In this document: one piece after another, positions 46,620-56,201 of the stretch
How positions within the stretch are numbered: the first letter of the stretch is position 1
Layout: every line of letters starts with the position of its first letter
Assembly (NCBI RefSeq): GCF_947489035.1
Contig: NZ_CANLCI010000009.1
Location: 1 to 64,000 of the forward strand
Direction of reading: 5' to 3'
DNA length: 64,000 bases
Source: an uncultured Ferrimonas sp.
GTDB taxonomy: Bacteria > Pseudomonadota > Gammaproteobacteria > Enterobacterales > Shewanellaceae
Translations under genes and position numbers: made by a program
Notes under the pieces: generated by a model
What the model was told of the DNA's origin: nothing
Database searches by the model: none
What the model saw: the letters and a program-made list of their open reading frames with translations, nothing else

Positions 46620-47474
46620 ATGAATATCTTATCAATTCAATCACACGTTGCTTACGGTCATGCTGGTAATGCATCGGCGGTATTCCCACTGCAGCGCATG
46701 GGATTGAATGTGTGGCCGGTACACACCGTTATGTTTTCCAACCACACCGGTCACGGCAGTTGGAAGGGGCCAATGTTCAGCCCAGAAACCGTGGCAGAGG
46801 TGATCAGCGGCATTGAAGAGCGGGACGTGCTGCCAACCTGCGATGCGGTTTTGTCTGGTTACATGGGCGCGCCAGAGATGGCCGATACCATTTTGGCCGC
46901 GGTGGCCAAGGTAAAAGCAGCAAACCCACGGGCGCTGTACTGCTGTGATCCGGTGATTGGCGATACCGACAGGGGCATCTTTGTGCGCCCTGGGGTGCCG
47001 GAGCATTTTCGCGATCAAGTGATCCAGCATGCCGACATCATCACCCCCAACCACTTTGAGGCCGAATTCTTAACCGGCCTGAACATCTGCGATCTGGACT
47101 CCGCGGTTTATGCAGCGCGCAACTTGTTAGCCCAAGGGCCTAAAATCGTACTGATCACCAGCCTAGTGCGTGATGACGTCGCCGCAGACACCATTGAGAT
47201 GTTGGCGGTCACCGCTGAGCAAGCGTGGCTGGTCAGCGCACCACTCTTAACGTTCCCGACCCCAATGAATGGCTCTGGTGATGCCACCACGGCACTGTTC
47301 TTGGCCAAATACCTGCAGTGTCAGGATCTGAAACTGGCACTAGAGCACGTTGCCGCAGCGATGTATGGCTTGTTTAAACTCACCCACGACAGCGGCAGTC
47401 GCGAATTGCAGTTGATCCCCGCGCAACACGAACTGGTGACCCCGAGCTTGCTGGTTGAAGCCCGCGCCATTTAA
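46620..47474 (+). CDS. pdxY: pyridoxal kinase PdxY
   Basis: Ribokinase-fold enzyme phosphorylating pyridoxal in the PLP salvage pathway. The ATG at 46620 (AAAGAG 7 bases upstream, product MNILSIQSHVAYGHAGN) matches the E. coli PdxY start; an ATG at 46602 is also possible. Other motifs: VMFSNHTGHG, CDAVLSGYMGAPE, YCCDPVIGD, IITPNHFEAEFLTG and the anion-hole GSGDATTALFLA. 284 aa, family length. Confidence 0.94.
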   Translation: MNILSIQSHVAYGHAGNASAVFPLQRMGLNVWPVHTVMFSNHTGHGSWKGPMFSPETVAEVISGIEERDVLPTCDAVLSGYMGAPEMADTILAAVAKVKAANPRALYCCDPVIGDTDRGIFVRPGVPEHFRDQVIQHADIITPNHFEAEFLTGLNICDLDSAVYAARNLLAQGPKIVLITSLVRDDVAADTIEMLAVTAEQAWLVSAPLLTFPTPMNGSGDATTALFLAKYLQCQDLKLALEHVAAAMYGLFKLTHDSGSRELQLIPAQHELVTPSLLVEARAI

Positions 47475-47571
47475 CACGCGACTTACCACGGGCTTGCCGC
47501 CATACCTAAGGCAAGCCCTGTTCAGCCCAAGCCCGAGGGCACGCTGTTCCTAGCCCCGAAGTTCTGCTCTA

Positions 47572-49068
47572 ATGCCGGCACAAGTTATTGTTTTGTTGCC
47601 TGTGATGTTACCGCTAAGATTGCTTCGTTTTTTGCCGTTGTGGCTGTGTTATGCCATCACCACTGTCGCTCACGCCGCTCCAGCGCCGCTCTTGCTGTAC
47701 GGCGGTGCCTTGCCACTGTGCAGCAGCATGGCCATGGAACAATGCCAACGGAATCAGCTCGACCGCCTCGCCGTCGCACAAAGCAAACGACAACAACCGT
47801 TAACGCTTACTGCCGAGCGGTTCCTTCAGCTCGAAGCACTGCAGTTGGGCGATCAACACGCCTTAGCCAGCAGCCACGCCAGCATTACCGCTCAATTGCC
47901 ATTACTCTCTCTGACCGCAGCGCAACTGCAGCAACAGCCACAGCTGCAACCGTGGCTGGCTACGTTATCTCGTGCTGAGTGGCAAGCGGTGCAGCAATTA
48001 TTAAGCGAGCCGCAAACGGATCGTTATGGTCAGCGCCTGCAAGAACGCGCTTGGCTTGAGGCCAGCCACAACCCAGCCAGCGTCGACATCATCAACGCCA
48101 TTGCCGCCATGGCTTCCGATCCCAGCCGCATTCTGATTGTGACCGCAGCCAGTGATGCACCATACGACAGCGCCGATCGGTTTTTAGATCTGTTTCCCAA
48201 GGCCCAGTGGCTTGGGCTGGACCGCAGCCTCACCCAAGCCCAACAACGGCATCGCTGCAGCGATTTAACCGCGGTGCAGCAACAACACTTACGCTTGGCA
48301 CGTCAGCGCCTTTATCCCCACCGGTTTGCCCAGCAGCGCCGGTTATGTCAGCAACCCGCCAGCGCCGCCGAGCACATTGCCAAGGCCGAACTGATCCTAT
48401 TTACCCCGGGCAAGCCGGCTAACTTGATGCAAACGTTACTCTTGGCAGACGGCAGCCCCACGTTGGCATGGCAAGCGATCCAAACCCGCTTTCGCCAAGG
48501 CTCGGTGGCGATCGCCGCCCCCGCCATCGAACTGTTTGGCGGCTTGCTGCCACCGCCGCCACAGCAAGCGGACATTGGGATCAGCACTGCACCCCAGCGC
48601 GCCTTACTGAGTCAAACGCCGCGAGCCTTGCTTGGCTTTAGCAACGACAGTGCGGCCATCATTGCCCAAGGGCAATTGACCGTGCTTGGTCGACAAGGAG
48701 TGTGGTTGGCACAGCCGCTGCCGAGCAACCACGGCTGGCAAAGCAGCTTTGCTCAAGCGGGGGAGACCATTAACTTAGCCAGCGGTGAAGTGGCTTTCTT
48801 GCAGCAGAGCGAGCAAGAAGCCCGAGGAGCCCAGCATCAGCCCGAGCTGATCGTTTTGCCCGATAACGGCCAGTTACTGGGTTTAACCGACGCCCTGTGC
48901 GGTAATTTAGCCGAACAAAGCTTGGGCCACTTTAGCCACCAGCAGCAACCCTACGGCGTGATTGCCCGCGTGAACGGCGCCAGCAAATTGCAGCGCTCCG
49001 CAAATCAGCCCCACTGCAGCTACCAACAGTTACAGCTGCAGTTTGGCCCACGCCAACCTCGTGATTAA
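47572..49068 (+). CDS. exported cyanophycinase-like (peptidase S51 fold) protein lacking the nucleophile
   Basis: 498 aa with an N-terminal signal (about 1-35, ending AHA). The order of segments recalls cyanophycinases: LLLYGGALPL near the mature N-terminus, RILIVTAASDAPYDSADRFLDLFP near 185, LILFTPGKPANLM where cyanophycinases have an FTGGDQ-type motif, and GSVAIAAPAIELFGG where they have the GTSAGA nucleophile block. The serine is replaced here, so it is likely non-catalytic or has another role. The assignment is by pattern only. Gln-rich and Ala-rich. Its stop shares a TTAA with the convergent gene. Confidence 0.6.
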   Translation: MPAQVIVLLPVMLPLRLLRFLPLWLCYAITTVAHAAPAPLLLYGGALPLCSSMAMEQCQRNQLDRLAVAQSKRQQPLTLTAERFLQLEALQLGDQHALASSHASITAQLPLLSLTAAQLQQQPQLQPWLATLSRAEWQAVQQLLSEPQTDRYGQRLQERAWLEASHNPASVDIINAIAAMASDPSRILIVTAASDAPYDSADRFLDLFPKAQWLGLDRSLTQAQQRHRCSDLTAVQQQHLRLARQRLYPHRFAQQRRLCQQPASAAEHIAKAELILFTPGKPANLMQTLLLADGSPTLAWQAIQTRFRQGSVAIAAPAIELFGGLLPPPPQQADIGISTAPQRALLSQTPRALLGFSNDSAAIIAQGQLTVLGRQGVWLAQPLPSNHGWQSSFAQAGETINLASGEVAFLQQSEQEARGAQHQPELIVLPDNGQLLGLTDALCGNLAEQSLGHFSHQQQPYGVIARVNGASKLQRSANQPHCSYQQLQLQFGPRQPRD

Positions 49069-49898
49069 AAGCTGAGGCCCATGGCGCGCATTTTCGGCAT
49101 CAGTTGGCTGCTGCCAGAGCGGATCTCCGCTTCCGTCAGCACTAAATAGTGATGTTGATGCTGCTGAAACTGGGCTAAGCGTTGTTGCTGCTCTTCGTTC
49201 TCGCTGGCCAGCACTTCGATATAAAGCGCCAACGACGGGATGAAGAAGTCAGAGACCAATTCAGGGGACTCGGGCCACGGTTGTTCAAAGGCAAAATTAA
49301 TCTCGTGCAGATACAACCAGTTGGCCAGACGCAGGTGGCTTAATTGCGCCACCCAGTGGCCACTCATGGTACGAAAGCGGCTATTAAAACGGTGCTGAAA
49401 CGCCTTAACCGATTTGTGGGTTGAGTTGGCTTCTGCATCCAGCGCCAGATAGGTATTTAATACGCGCTTAAACGCCTTATGCTTAATGAGTTCTTGCGGC
49501 CAGTAGCTCACTGGGCCACTGGCGAACAAACGTTGCCCTGCCCCAGTGCGCCGACCTTCAGGGGTTAGCACCAAGCCACCGGCACCCTGCTCTAGCCACC
49601 CCAGCTGCAACAACAGTTGCCGCAATTCATATTCTGAAATTTCAACACTTTCGGCTAAATCTCGGGCGGAGATCAGCTCGGCAGGATCCGCCAACAACAG
49701 CGTTTCCGGCCACACTACATAACGGCCATATTTTTCATGCAGAGTGGTTTCCCCACCCGCGCTGATCCCAAGCGCCGTTAGCACCCATTGGTTATCACAG
49801 CGCATCAAGTAGCCTGCGCGTTCAAAACGGGAAAACAAAGACTTACTGGTGATATTCAGCTGCTTTGCTAACGCCGAAGTCGAGATCATTTTGCTCAT
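49065..49898 (-). CDS. hypothetical protein with KilA-C-like N-terminus and nuclease-like C-terminus
   Basis: 277 aa; the ATG at 49898 has AGGA 5 bases upstream. Residues 4-50 (STSALAKQLNITSKSLFSRF...WVLTALGISAGGE) look like the winged-helix unit seen in phage antirepressor C-termini. A second helical module follows (ISARDLAESVEISEYELRQLLL). The C-terminal SDFFIPSLALYIEVLASENEEQ...YLVLTEAEI resembles a PD-(D/E)xK nuclease core, but the expected lysine is absent (IEVLAS), so catalysis is doubtful. The cellular role is unknown. Its stop overlaps that of the preceding plus-strand gene. Confidence 0.65.
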   Translation of the reverse strand: MSKMISTSALAKQLNITSKSLFSRFERAGYLMRCDNQWVLTALGISAGGETTLHEKYGRYVVWPETLLLADPAELISARDLAESVEISEYELRQLLLQLGWLEQGAGGLVLTPEGRRTGAGQRLFASGPVSYWPQELIKHKAFKRVLNTYLALDAEANSTHKSVKAFQHRFNSRFRTMSGHWVAQLSHLRLANWLYLHEINFAFEQPWPESPELVSDFFIPSLALYIEVLASENEEQQQRLAQFQQHQHHYLVLTEAEIRSGSSQLMPKMRAMGLSF

Positions 49899-50081
49899 AA
49901 GGTTCCTCACACTGTTCGCCCTGCAGCCTACCGCGGGCGGATCAATTCACCAAGGTCAATTTGGGTCTGTTTTGATCTCAATTCTGATTTTCATCAAGCC
50001 CTAAGCCTGTTGGATTTCAGTACGTTAACCATAGAAACATTTGGCAACAATTAACATTACCTCCTACAGTTACTGCAAATA

Positions 50082-50098
50082 GTGGTGCAATGCACCAC
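50082..50098. promoter_or_regulatory. perfect dyad upstream of the PAS gene
   Basis: GTGGTGC-AAT-GCACCAC in the 320-bp gap between divergent genes. It could be an operator or a small hairpin. Nothing else clear was found in 49899-50221 apart from the AAAGGGAG ribosome site before 50222. Confidence 0.35.
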
Positions 50099-50221
50099 GG
50101 TTTTATGACGAAATAACGATAACGCTGTAAGGGCAGCAAAGTGGGTACGGCTTGGGAATGGGCATGTCACTTTGAGCAGTCGCCACTTGAACCACTTTAG
50201 AAAGGGTCAAAGGGAGTTGAC

Positions 50222-52160
50222 ATGACAGCTAAACAACGGCTGCTGAGCAAGTTCAGCAATCGCAATGCGCTGTGGACGTGGATGCTAACGGCACTGATAT
50301 CAGCATTACTGTATCTCGGCTTATGGTGGCAGGCTGAACGCCTTATTCAGCAGCAAGCTAAAACCATCAGCACACAGTGGCACCAGTTAGCCTCCACCTT
50401 GCGCGCGGATAGCAACCAACACTGGCTGCAGCAGCTCAAAGCCCTGCAAGCGAATCCGCATTTGGCCATCATTGAGGTCTATTCAGGTCAAGACTTACGC
50501 CAACTCATCCAACTGAATCAAACCGAGCACGCCAGCGCGATCAAATCCACCGTCTTAACTCTTGGCCAGCAACAACGCCGCAGCAACCTGATCCACTGGC
50601 ACAACCTAGAACCGCAATCCCTCTTACTGAGCACCAACCGCTTAGCGATGCCACAAACCCTCGATAACCAACGTGTTTATGCGGTGCTGATTTTAGGGCT
50701 CGACACCGCGCCGCTGCGAGCCCAAGTCATGCTGCACTTTCATCTGTTCTTTGGCTTGCTTATGCTGGCGCTGCTGTTGATGGTAAGCGTTATTACCGCA
50801 CGGCAACGATGGCTGTTTACGGAGCCGTTGCGGCGGCTGGTTACCGACACAATTTGGCAGCGCAGTTACGCCAACAGCAACCCACTGAGTGCGAATTACC
50901 GTTCGTCGTTACTGGCCTCGTTGGCACAGCAAATAAACCACCTTGGTGCCACCAACCAAACCAGTGAAGCACAGTTGCACCAAGCACAACATCAACGCAA
51001 ACAACTGAGCCAACGCCTGCATTTAAGCCGCCAACTTACGGAGCAATGCCATTGGCAGGTCAATGTTCACAGTGGTGAATTTGAGGTGAAACAACAGGAT
51101 CTGCACCACTTGGGGTTACAGCAGCTGCCTGAACACCTGCACATCAATGATTTCTATCAGCGACTACACCCCGATGACATCAACCACGTTAAAGCCCAAT
51201 TTGAAGCCGCACGGCGCCACCACAGCACCATGGAATTTACCGCGCGCCTGATCAATCACAATAATGAGATGCGCTACATCAAGTGCGTTGCCGCGATGGC
51301 GATGGAAACGGATCCCGCGTGGCTGATTGGCCAAAGCATCGATATTACGGAGCAGTACCGCCAACAACAGGCACTGCGGTTAGAGCAAGTGAAAGTACAA
51401 GATGCCGAAAATAAGCTGCAAACTCTGATGGAGGTTGACGATGTCGGCATTGTCCAGATTGATCAATTTGGCACCATCTTACAGCTCAATAGCGCGGGTC
51501 ACCGCTTGCTCGGTTACGCCTCTCAAACCCTGTTGGGGCAAAATGCGACCGTGTTAGTCCCCCAAGAAAAACACACCACGCCCAAACGGCAACCCCTTTA
51601 CCGCTGCCAGCCCGCGCCACGGCCAACGTTTCACCATTAACTTACGCTGCCAAGATGGCAGTAAATTACCGGTAAACTTGAGCCTGGCCGAACAGCGCCG
51701 CAACGGTGAGAGTTACTACATTGGGGTATTTAGAGACATCAGCGAACACTACAATCTGCAGCGCCAATTGCAGCGCCAAAACGATCTTCTGCAGGCCAAA
51801 CCGATGAAACAAGTGCGTTTTGCCATGCTTGATCAACACCAAAACATTGTTGGGATCTCACCGGCGTTAGCCAAAAGTTTGGGCTATCGCAGTGGCGAGC
51901 TGATCAACCACAACATGCTAAAAATGCTTCCGCGTGCACTGCAAGCCGGTTGTGCCGAGTTTTTAGCTGAACAGATCGAGAGTCGCGGGGTATTGCTGCC
52001 CATCTTGCACCGTAATGGTCAGCGCTTACAGATGCGTTTTTCCGTTAGCCCGATGTCGCAGCTGCAAGCCGAACAGCCGCTGTTACTGGTGCAGATCAGC
52101 GAAGTACTGGAGCGAAAGCTGCCGCAAAACGTTGAAAAAATCCGCCGCCGAGCCAGTTAA
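50222..52160 (+). pseudogene. membrane PAS-domain sensor interrupted by a frameshift
   Basis: Frame 2 runs from the ATG at 50222 to a stop at 51640 (472 aa). The remaining C-terminal part continues in another frame from about 51558 to 52160. The parts join within one PAS domain: VLVPQEKH in the first frame, then GQRFTINLRCQDGSKLPVNLSLAEQ-type sequence in the second, as in the usual strand order. Rejoined it would be about 645 aa: TM segments near 15-35 and 175-195, three PAS domains (about 265-385, 395-510, 525-630), and no kinase, GGDEF or methyl-accepting output domain. The genome appears to carry one extra base near 51557-51590, in C- and A-rich runs. A sequencing error is possible. Confidence 0.7.
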
Positions 52161-52260
52161 TGACAATTATTTAAAGAAAAACCAAATTGCAGGGAACCAA
52201 ATTAAATCCACTCGGTCTGACTTATTGAATGAATCATCATCTCCCTGCAAGAATTTTTTC

Positions 52261-52286
52261 GCCGCCTGCATTAGGCGGCATTTTTT
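52261..52286 (+). terminator. terminator after the PAS gene
   Basis: GCCGCCT (52261-52267) pairs with AGGCGGC (52273-52279), followed by ATTTTTTT. Well placed 100 bases after the stop. Confidence 0.8.
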
Positions 52287-52414
52287 TGGCCAAAATTCAG
52301 TGCTATCTAACCATAATGGCGACCATCGAGTGAGTTAACAGCGAAGTGCGAGCCGTTAGCTGCAGTTCAGCTAGGCAAGTATTCAACGACTGCTCTGGCG
52401 GATCTTAACTGACA

Positions 52415-55132
52415 TCATGGTGACTCGGTGCCGCTGCTGCTCACCGTCTGCGCCATCAACTGCCGCAGTTGGCACGGCAAAATCCCGCCGTGGCGAAAGA
52501 AGCGCAGTTCATCGGCGGTATCGATGCGACAGCGAGTGCTGATGACCCAAGGTGCAGCCCCTTCGAGCTCAACGTTAATATCGACTTGGCAACCAGGGCT
52601 CAGCTCAGCCAAGCCGCAGATGCTAATGCACTCATCACCACTGAGAGTTTGCGCATTGCCGCTGGGATCTGGTTGCAACTGCAGCGGCAAAATGCCCATG
52701 CCAATCAGGTTAGAGCGATGGATCCGCTCAAAACTTTGGGCAATCACCGCCCGTACGCCCAGCAGATAGGTGCCTTTGGCTGCCCAATCACGGGAAGAGC
52801 CGGTGCCGTACTCCGCCCCAGCAAACACCACCAATGGGATCCTCTGTTGCCGAAAGCACTGCGCCGCCGCAAAAATGCTGACCACCTCCGATGAGGGCAC
52901 CAGTCGGGTCACCCCACCCTGTTGTTGCGGCGTCATCAGGTTTTGCAACCGTGGATTGGCAAAGGTGCCGCGCAGCATCACTTCGTGATTGCCACGGCGA
53001 CTGCCATAGGAGTTAAATGCCGCGATCTCAACCCCGCGGCTGAGCAGATAGGCCCCTGCAGGGCTGTCTTGGGCAATGGCACCAGCGGGAGAGATATGAT
53101 CAGTGGTGACGCTGTCACCCAGCAGCGCCAAGATCCGCGCCTGTACAATATCTTCCACCGTCGCTGGCGTGGGTTGCAGTGCATCAAAGAAGGTTGGACG
53201 GCGAACGTAGCTGCTGCGCTGATCCCAAGGATAGCGTTGGCTGTCACTCAGTGGCAGCGCCTGCCAATCGCTATCGCCACTAAACACCTTGGCGTATCGC
53301 TGTTGAAACTGTGCCTGATGCACGTTGGCGGCAACGGTGGCGCTTATCTCCTCGGCGGCGGGCCAGAGATCGCGCAGGTAGACCCGCTTACCGCTTGGAT
53401 CTTTGCCCAGAGACTCGGTGGCTAGATCAATATCTACCCGCCCTGCCAACGCGTAAGCCACCACTAATGGCGGCGAACACAAGAAGCTGGCGGCGACATT
53501 AGGGTGGATCCGCCCCTCGAAATTGCGATTGCCGGACAGTACAGCGCAGACGCTCAACTGCTGTTGCTCAATGACCTCGGCGATGGCGGGATCCAGCGGC
53601 CCGGAATTGCCAATGCAGGTGGTACAGCCGTAGCCGACCAGATTAAAGCCCAGATGATCCAGATCCGCTTGCAAGCCCGCGGCCACCAGGTAATCGGTCA
53701 CCACCTTAGAGCCCGGCGCCAGCGAGGTTTTGACCCATGGCGCCACCTGCAGTCCACGCTGGCGCGCATTGCGGGCCAGCAAACCCGCCGCCACCATCAC
53801 CGCCGGATTAGAGGTGTTGGTGCAACTGGTAATGGCGGCTATCACCACCGATCCCTGCTGCAAAGTATGCGTTTTACCGCGCACCGAGTGTGCCTTCGGC
53901 GGCACCGCAACCGACCGTCCCTGTGATTCGGCAAACAGTTGGAACGCCGCAGCCACATCCGCCAGCGCCAGCCGGTCTTGGGGGCGTCTTGGGCCGGCAA
54001 CACAAGGGTCGATGCTGGCGAGATCAAGTTGCAGCATCACGCTGTAGCTCGCCCGTGGCGTCAGCGCGTCATGCCACAGCCCCTGCAGCCGCGCATAAGC
54101 TTGCACCAGCGCCACTTGGTGCGCACTGCGACCGGTCAGCGTTAAATAACGCAGAGTTTCCGCGTCGATGGGGAAGATCCCACAGGTGGCGCCATATTCC
54201 GGTGCCATATTGGCGATGGTCGCGCGGTCCGGCAGGCTTAAGTTGCGTATTCCATTACCGAAAAACTCAACAAAGCAGCCCACTACGCCCTGTTGGCGCA
54301 GCAGCTCGGTTATGCGCAGCACCAAGTCGGTCGCGGTGCTGCCCGGCGGCAACTGGCCACTCAGCTCGACCCCAACCACCGGTGGCAGTTGTAGGCTGAT
54401 GGGCTGGCCCAGCATCGCCGCTTCCGCTTCAATGCCGCCGACGCCCCACCCCAGAATGCCAAGGCCATTGATCATGGTGGTATGGCTGTCCATGCCCACC
54501 AGCGTATCGGGATAGGCCAGCGGCATGCCGTGTTCAAGTGGCTGCGTCCACACTACCCGTCCTAAGTATTCCAGATTAACTTGATGGCAGATCCCAGTGC
54601 CCGGTGGCACCACCCGCACATTGTCGAAGGCCGCCTGTCCCCAGCGCAAAAAGGCGTAACGTTCATGGTTGCGCGCCATCTCTTGGCGCACATTGTCGGC
54701 GAATGCCACCTTGTCGCCAGCGCGATCCACGGTAACCGAATGGTCAATCACCAGATCCACTGGGATTTGCGGGCTGATCAAGCCCGGATCGCCCCCGGCC
54801 TCGGCGAGGGCATCACGCATCGCCGCCAGATCCACCAGTGCTGGCACCCCAGTAAAATCCTGCATCAGAATGCGCGCTGGCATAAAACCGATCGCTTTGC
54901 TCGAGCCGCCGTGCTTTAACCAATCATGCAGCGCTTCGATCTGAGCCTCGCAGCTCTGCTCGCTGTCGGCGTGCCGCAACAGGTTCTCCAACACGATTTT
55001 CATCACAAAGGGCAACCGCGTCAGATCCCCCAGCAAGGTGTTGGCAGCAGGCAATGAATAGTATTGATAGCTCTGGTTACCCACCTTGAAGGTTCGTAAC
55101 AGTCGGCGGCGGTGGTTGGGTACATCGGTCAT
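52415..55132 (-). CDS. acnA: aconitate hydratase A
   Basis: TCA-cycle iron-sulfur enzyme converting citrate to isocitrate, of the AcnA/IRP1 type. The ATG at 55132 (AGGG upstream, 905 aa) gives the normal N-terminus with YQYYSLPAAN; a GTG at 55180 would add 16 residues that do not fit. Cluster ligands are in AAITSCTNTSNPAV and GYGCTTCIGNSG. Other blocks: QDFTGVPALVDLAAMRD, DSHTTMINGLGILGWGVGG, and the C-terminal swivel GAEYGTGSSRDWAAKG. It lies 64 bases after hflC on the same strand, an unusual neighbour. In E. coli AcnA is the stress-stable, SoxRS- and iron-responsive aconitase. Confidence 0.93.
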   Translation of the reverse strand: MTDVPNHRRRLLRTFKVGNQSYQYYSLPAANTLLGDLTRLPFVMKIVLENLLRHADSEQSCEAQIEALHDWLKHGGSSKAIGFMPARILMQDFTGVPALVDLAAMRDALAEAGGDPGLISPQIPVDLVIDHSVTVDRAGDKVAFADNVRQEMARNHERYAFLRWGQAAFDNVRVVPPGTGICHQVNLEYLGRVVWTQPLEHGMPLAYPDTLVGMDSHTTMINGLGILGWGVGGIEAEAAMLGQPISLQLPPVVGVELSGQLPPGSTATDLVLRITELLRQQGVVGCFVEFFGNGIRNLSLPDRATIANMAPEYGATCGIFPIDAETLRYLTLTGRSAHQVALVQAYARLQGLWHDALTPRASYSVMLQLDLASIDPCVAGPRRPQDRLALADVAAAFQLFAESQGRSVAVPPKAHSVRGKTHTLQQGSVVIAAITSCTNTSNPAVMVAAGLLARNARQRGLQVAPWVKTSLAPGSKVVTDYLVAAGLQADLDHLGFNLVGYGCTTCIGNSGPLDPAIAEVIEQQQLSVCAVLSGNRNFEGRIHPNVAASFLCSPPLVVAYALAGRVDIDLATESLGKDPSGKRVYLRDLWPAAEEISATVAANVHQAQFQQRYAKVFSGDSDWQALPLSDSQRYPWDQRSSYVRRPTFFDALQPTPATVEDIVQARILALLGDSVTTDHISPAGAIAQDSPAGAYLLSRGVEIAAFNSYGSRRGNHEVMLRGTFANPRLQNLMTPQQQGGVTRLVPSSEVVSIFAAAQCFRQQRIPLVVFAGAEYGTGSSRDWAAKGTYLLGVRAVIAQSFERIHRSNLIGMGILPLQLQPDPSGNAQTLSGDECISICGLAELSPGCQVDINVELEGAAPWVISTRCRIDTADELRFFRHGGILPCQLRQLMAQTVSSSGTESP

Positions 55133-55196
55133 GACTAGCCCTCGCGCTAAACCGGTGGTGCGCGCCAAGCGGTTGGTCACGCCCTGTTCGTGGTGA

Positions 55197-56201
55197 TCAC
55201 TGCGGCGGCTCAGCTTGATCCGCCGTTGACTCGAGTGGATCTGGGCTCATCCCCTGCAGATATTGGAACAACTCGCTGTCGGTAGAGATAACGAGAGTCG
55301 TATTTTTGGTTATCACCGACTTATACGCCTGCAAGCTCCGAGTGAATTGGTAGAACGTCACGGATTCTGGGCTCTGATTGTAGGCCCGAGCATAGATATT
55401 ACTGGCCTTGGCATCGGCCTCACCGCGGATCTCCTCCACTTGGCGGTAAGCTTCCGATTGAATTTTGTTGAGTTCCCGCACCCGATCCCCGCGGATCCGT
55501 GCCGCCTCGCCGTTACCTTCAGATAGAAATCGTTCGGCAATTTGGCGCCGTTCGCTGATCATTCGATCATAGATTTTCGGGCGTACGCTCTCGTTGTAGT
55601 TGATGCGCTTGAAGCGAATATCGAGCAGCTCAATGCCGAACACCTGCACTTTTTCCGCCGCCTCCACGAAGATCTCCTCTTCAACCTGCTTACGCCCCTT
55701 GTGGATCGCCACCCAAGCGGCGCTGTCTGCGGTGCGTTCGGCGCCACTCAATAGGGCGTCACGCAGCGGTACCCGATCTTTGGTGGTGCGGATTATCTCT
55801 ATCAGTTTGTGCTTGGCAACGGCGTTGCGGGTCTCGCTGCCAAGAATGTCGTCCAAACGAGACTGAGCGCTGCGTTCATCCCGCAGCCGCAAAAAGTATT
55901 GCAGCGGATCGGTGATGCGCCAGCGGGCAAACAGATCCACAGAGATGTAAAGTTTGTCTTTGGTGGGCATATCCGATGGATTGCCGTCCCATTCCAGCAC
56001 CCGTTTATCGATGGCGTTCACCACTTGAATAAACGGCAGTTTCAGTTTCAAACCCGCCTCGGTTACCGGCTCTGCCACCGGCTTACCAAATTGGGTAATG
56101 ATCACCTGCTCCACTTCACTGACGGTATAGACCGAGCTGTACAGCAGGTAGGGGGCCACTACCGTGAGCATCACTACGCCAACCCACTTAATTCTACTCA
56201 T
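55197..56201 (-). CDS. hflC: HflC-like SPFH/band-7 protein
   Basis: 334 aa. An N-terminal membrane anchor (about 7-27) is followed by an SPFH domain facing the periplasm (SEVEQVIITQFGKPVAEP, then VDLFARWRITDPLQYFLR) and a long coiled-coil (about 220-290). With HflK it normally forms a cage around FtsH and modulates membrane proteolysis. Its ATGA start overlaps the hflK stop. The usual hfq-hflX context is absent, so this may be a second, specialised copy. Confidence 0.85.
   Translation of the reverse strand: MSRIKWVGVVMLTVVAPYLLYSSVYTVSEVEQVIITQFGKPVAEPVTEAGLKLKLPFIQVVNAIDKRVLEWDGNPSDMPTKDKLYISVDLFARWRITDPLQYFLRLRDERSAQSRLDDILGSETRNAVAKHKLIEIIRTTKDRVPLRDALLSGAERTADSAAWVAIHKGRKQVEEEIFVEAAEKVQVFGIELLDIRFKRINYNESVRPKIYDRMISERRQIAERFLSEGNGEAARIRGDRVRELNKIQSEAYRQVEEIRGEADAKASNIYARAYNQSPESVTFYQFTRSLQAYKSVITKNTTLVISTDSELFQYLQGMSPDPLESTADQAEPPQ

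Noticed and set aside
52415..55132. Many long open frames opposite acnA, hflKC, fumC and topB
   Set aside because: They are antisense shadows of GC-rich coding regions. The sense products carry complete family motifs and the antisense ones carry none.
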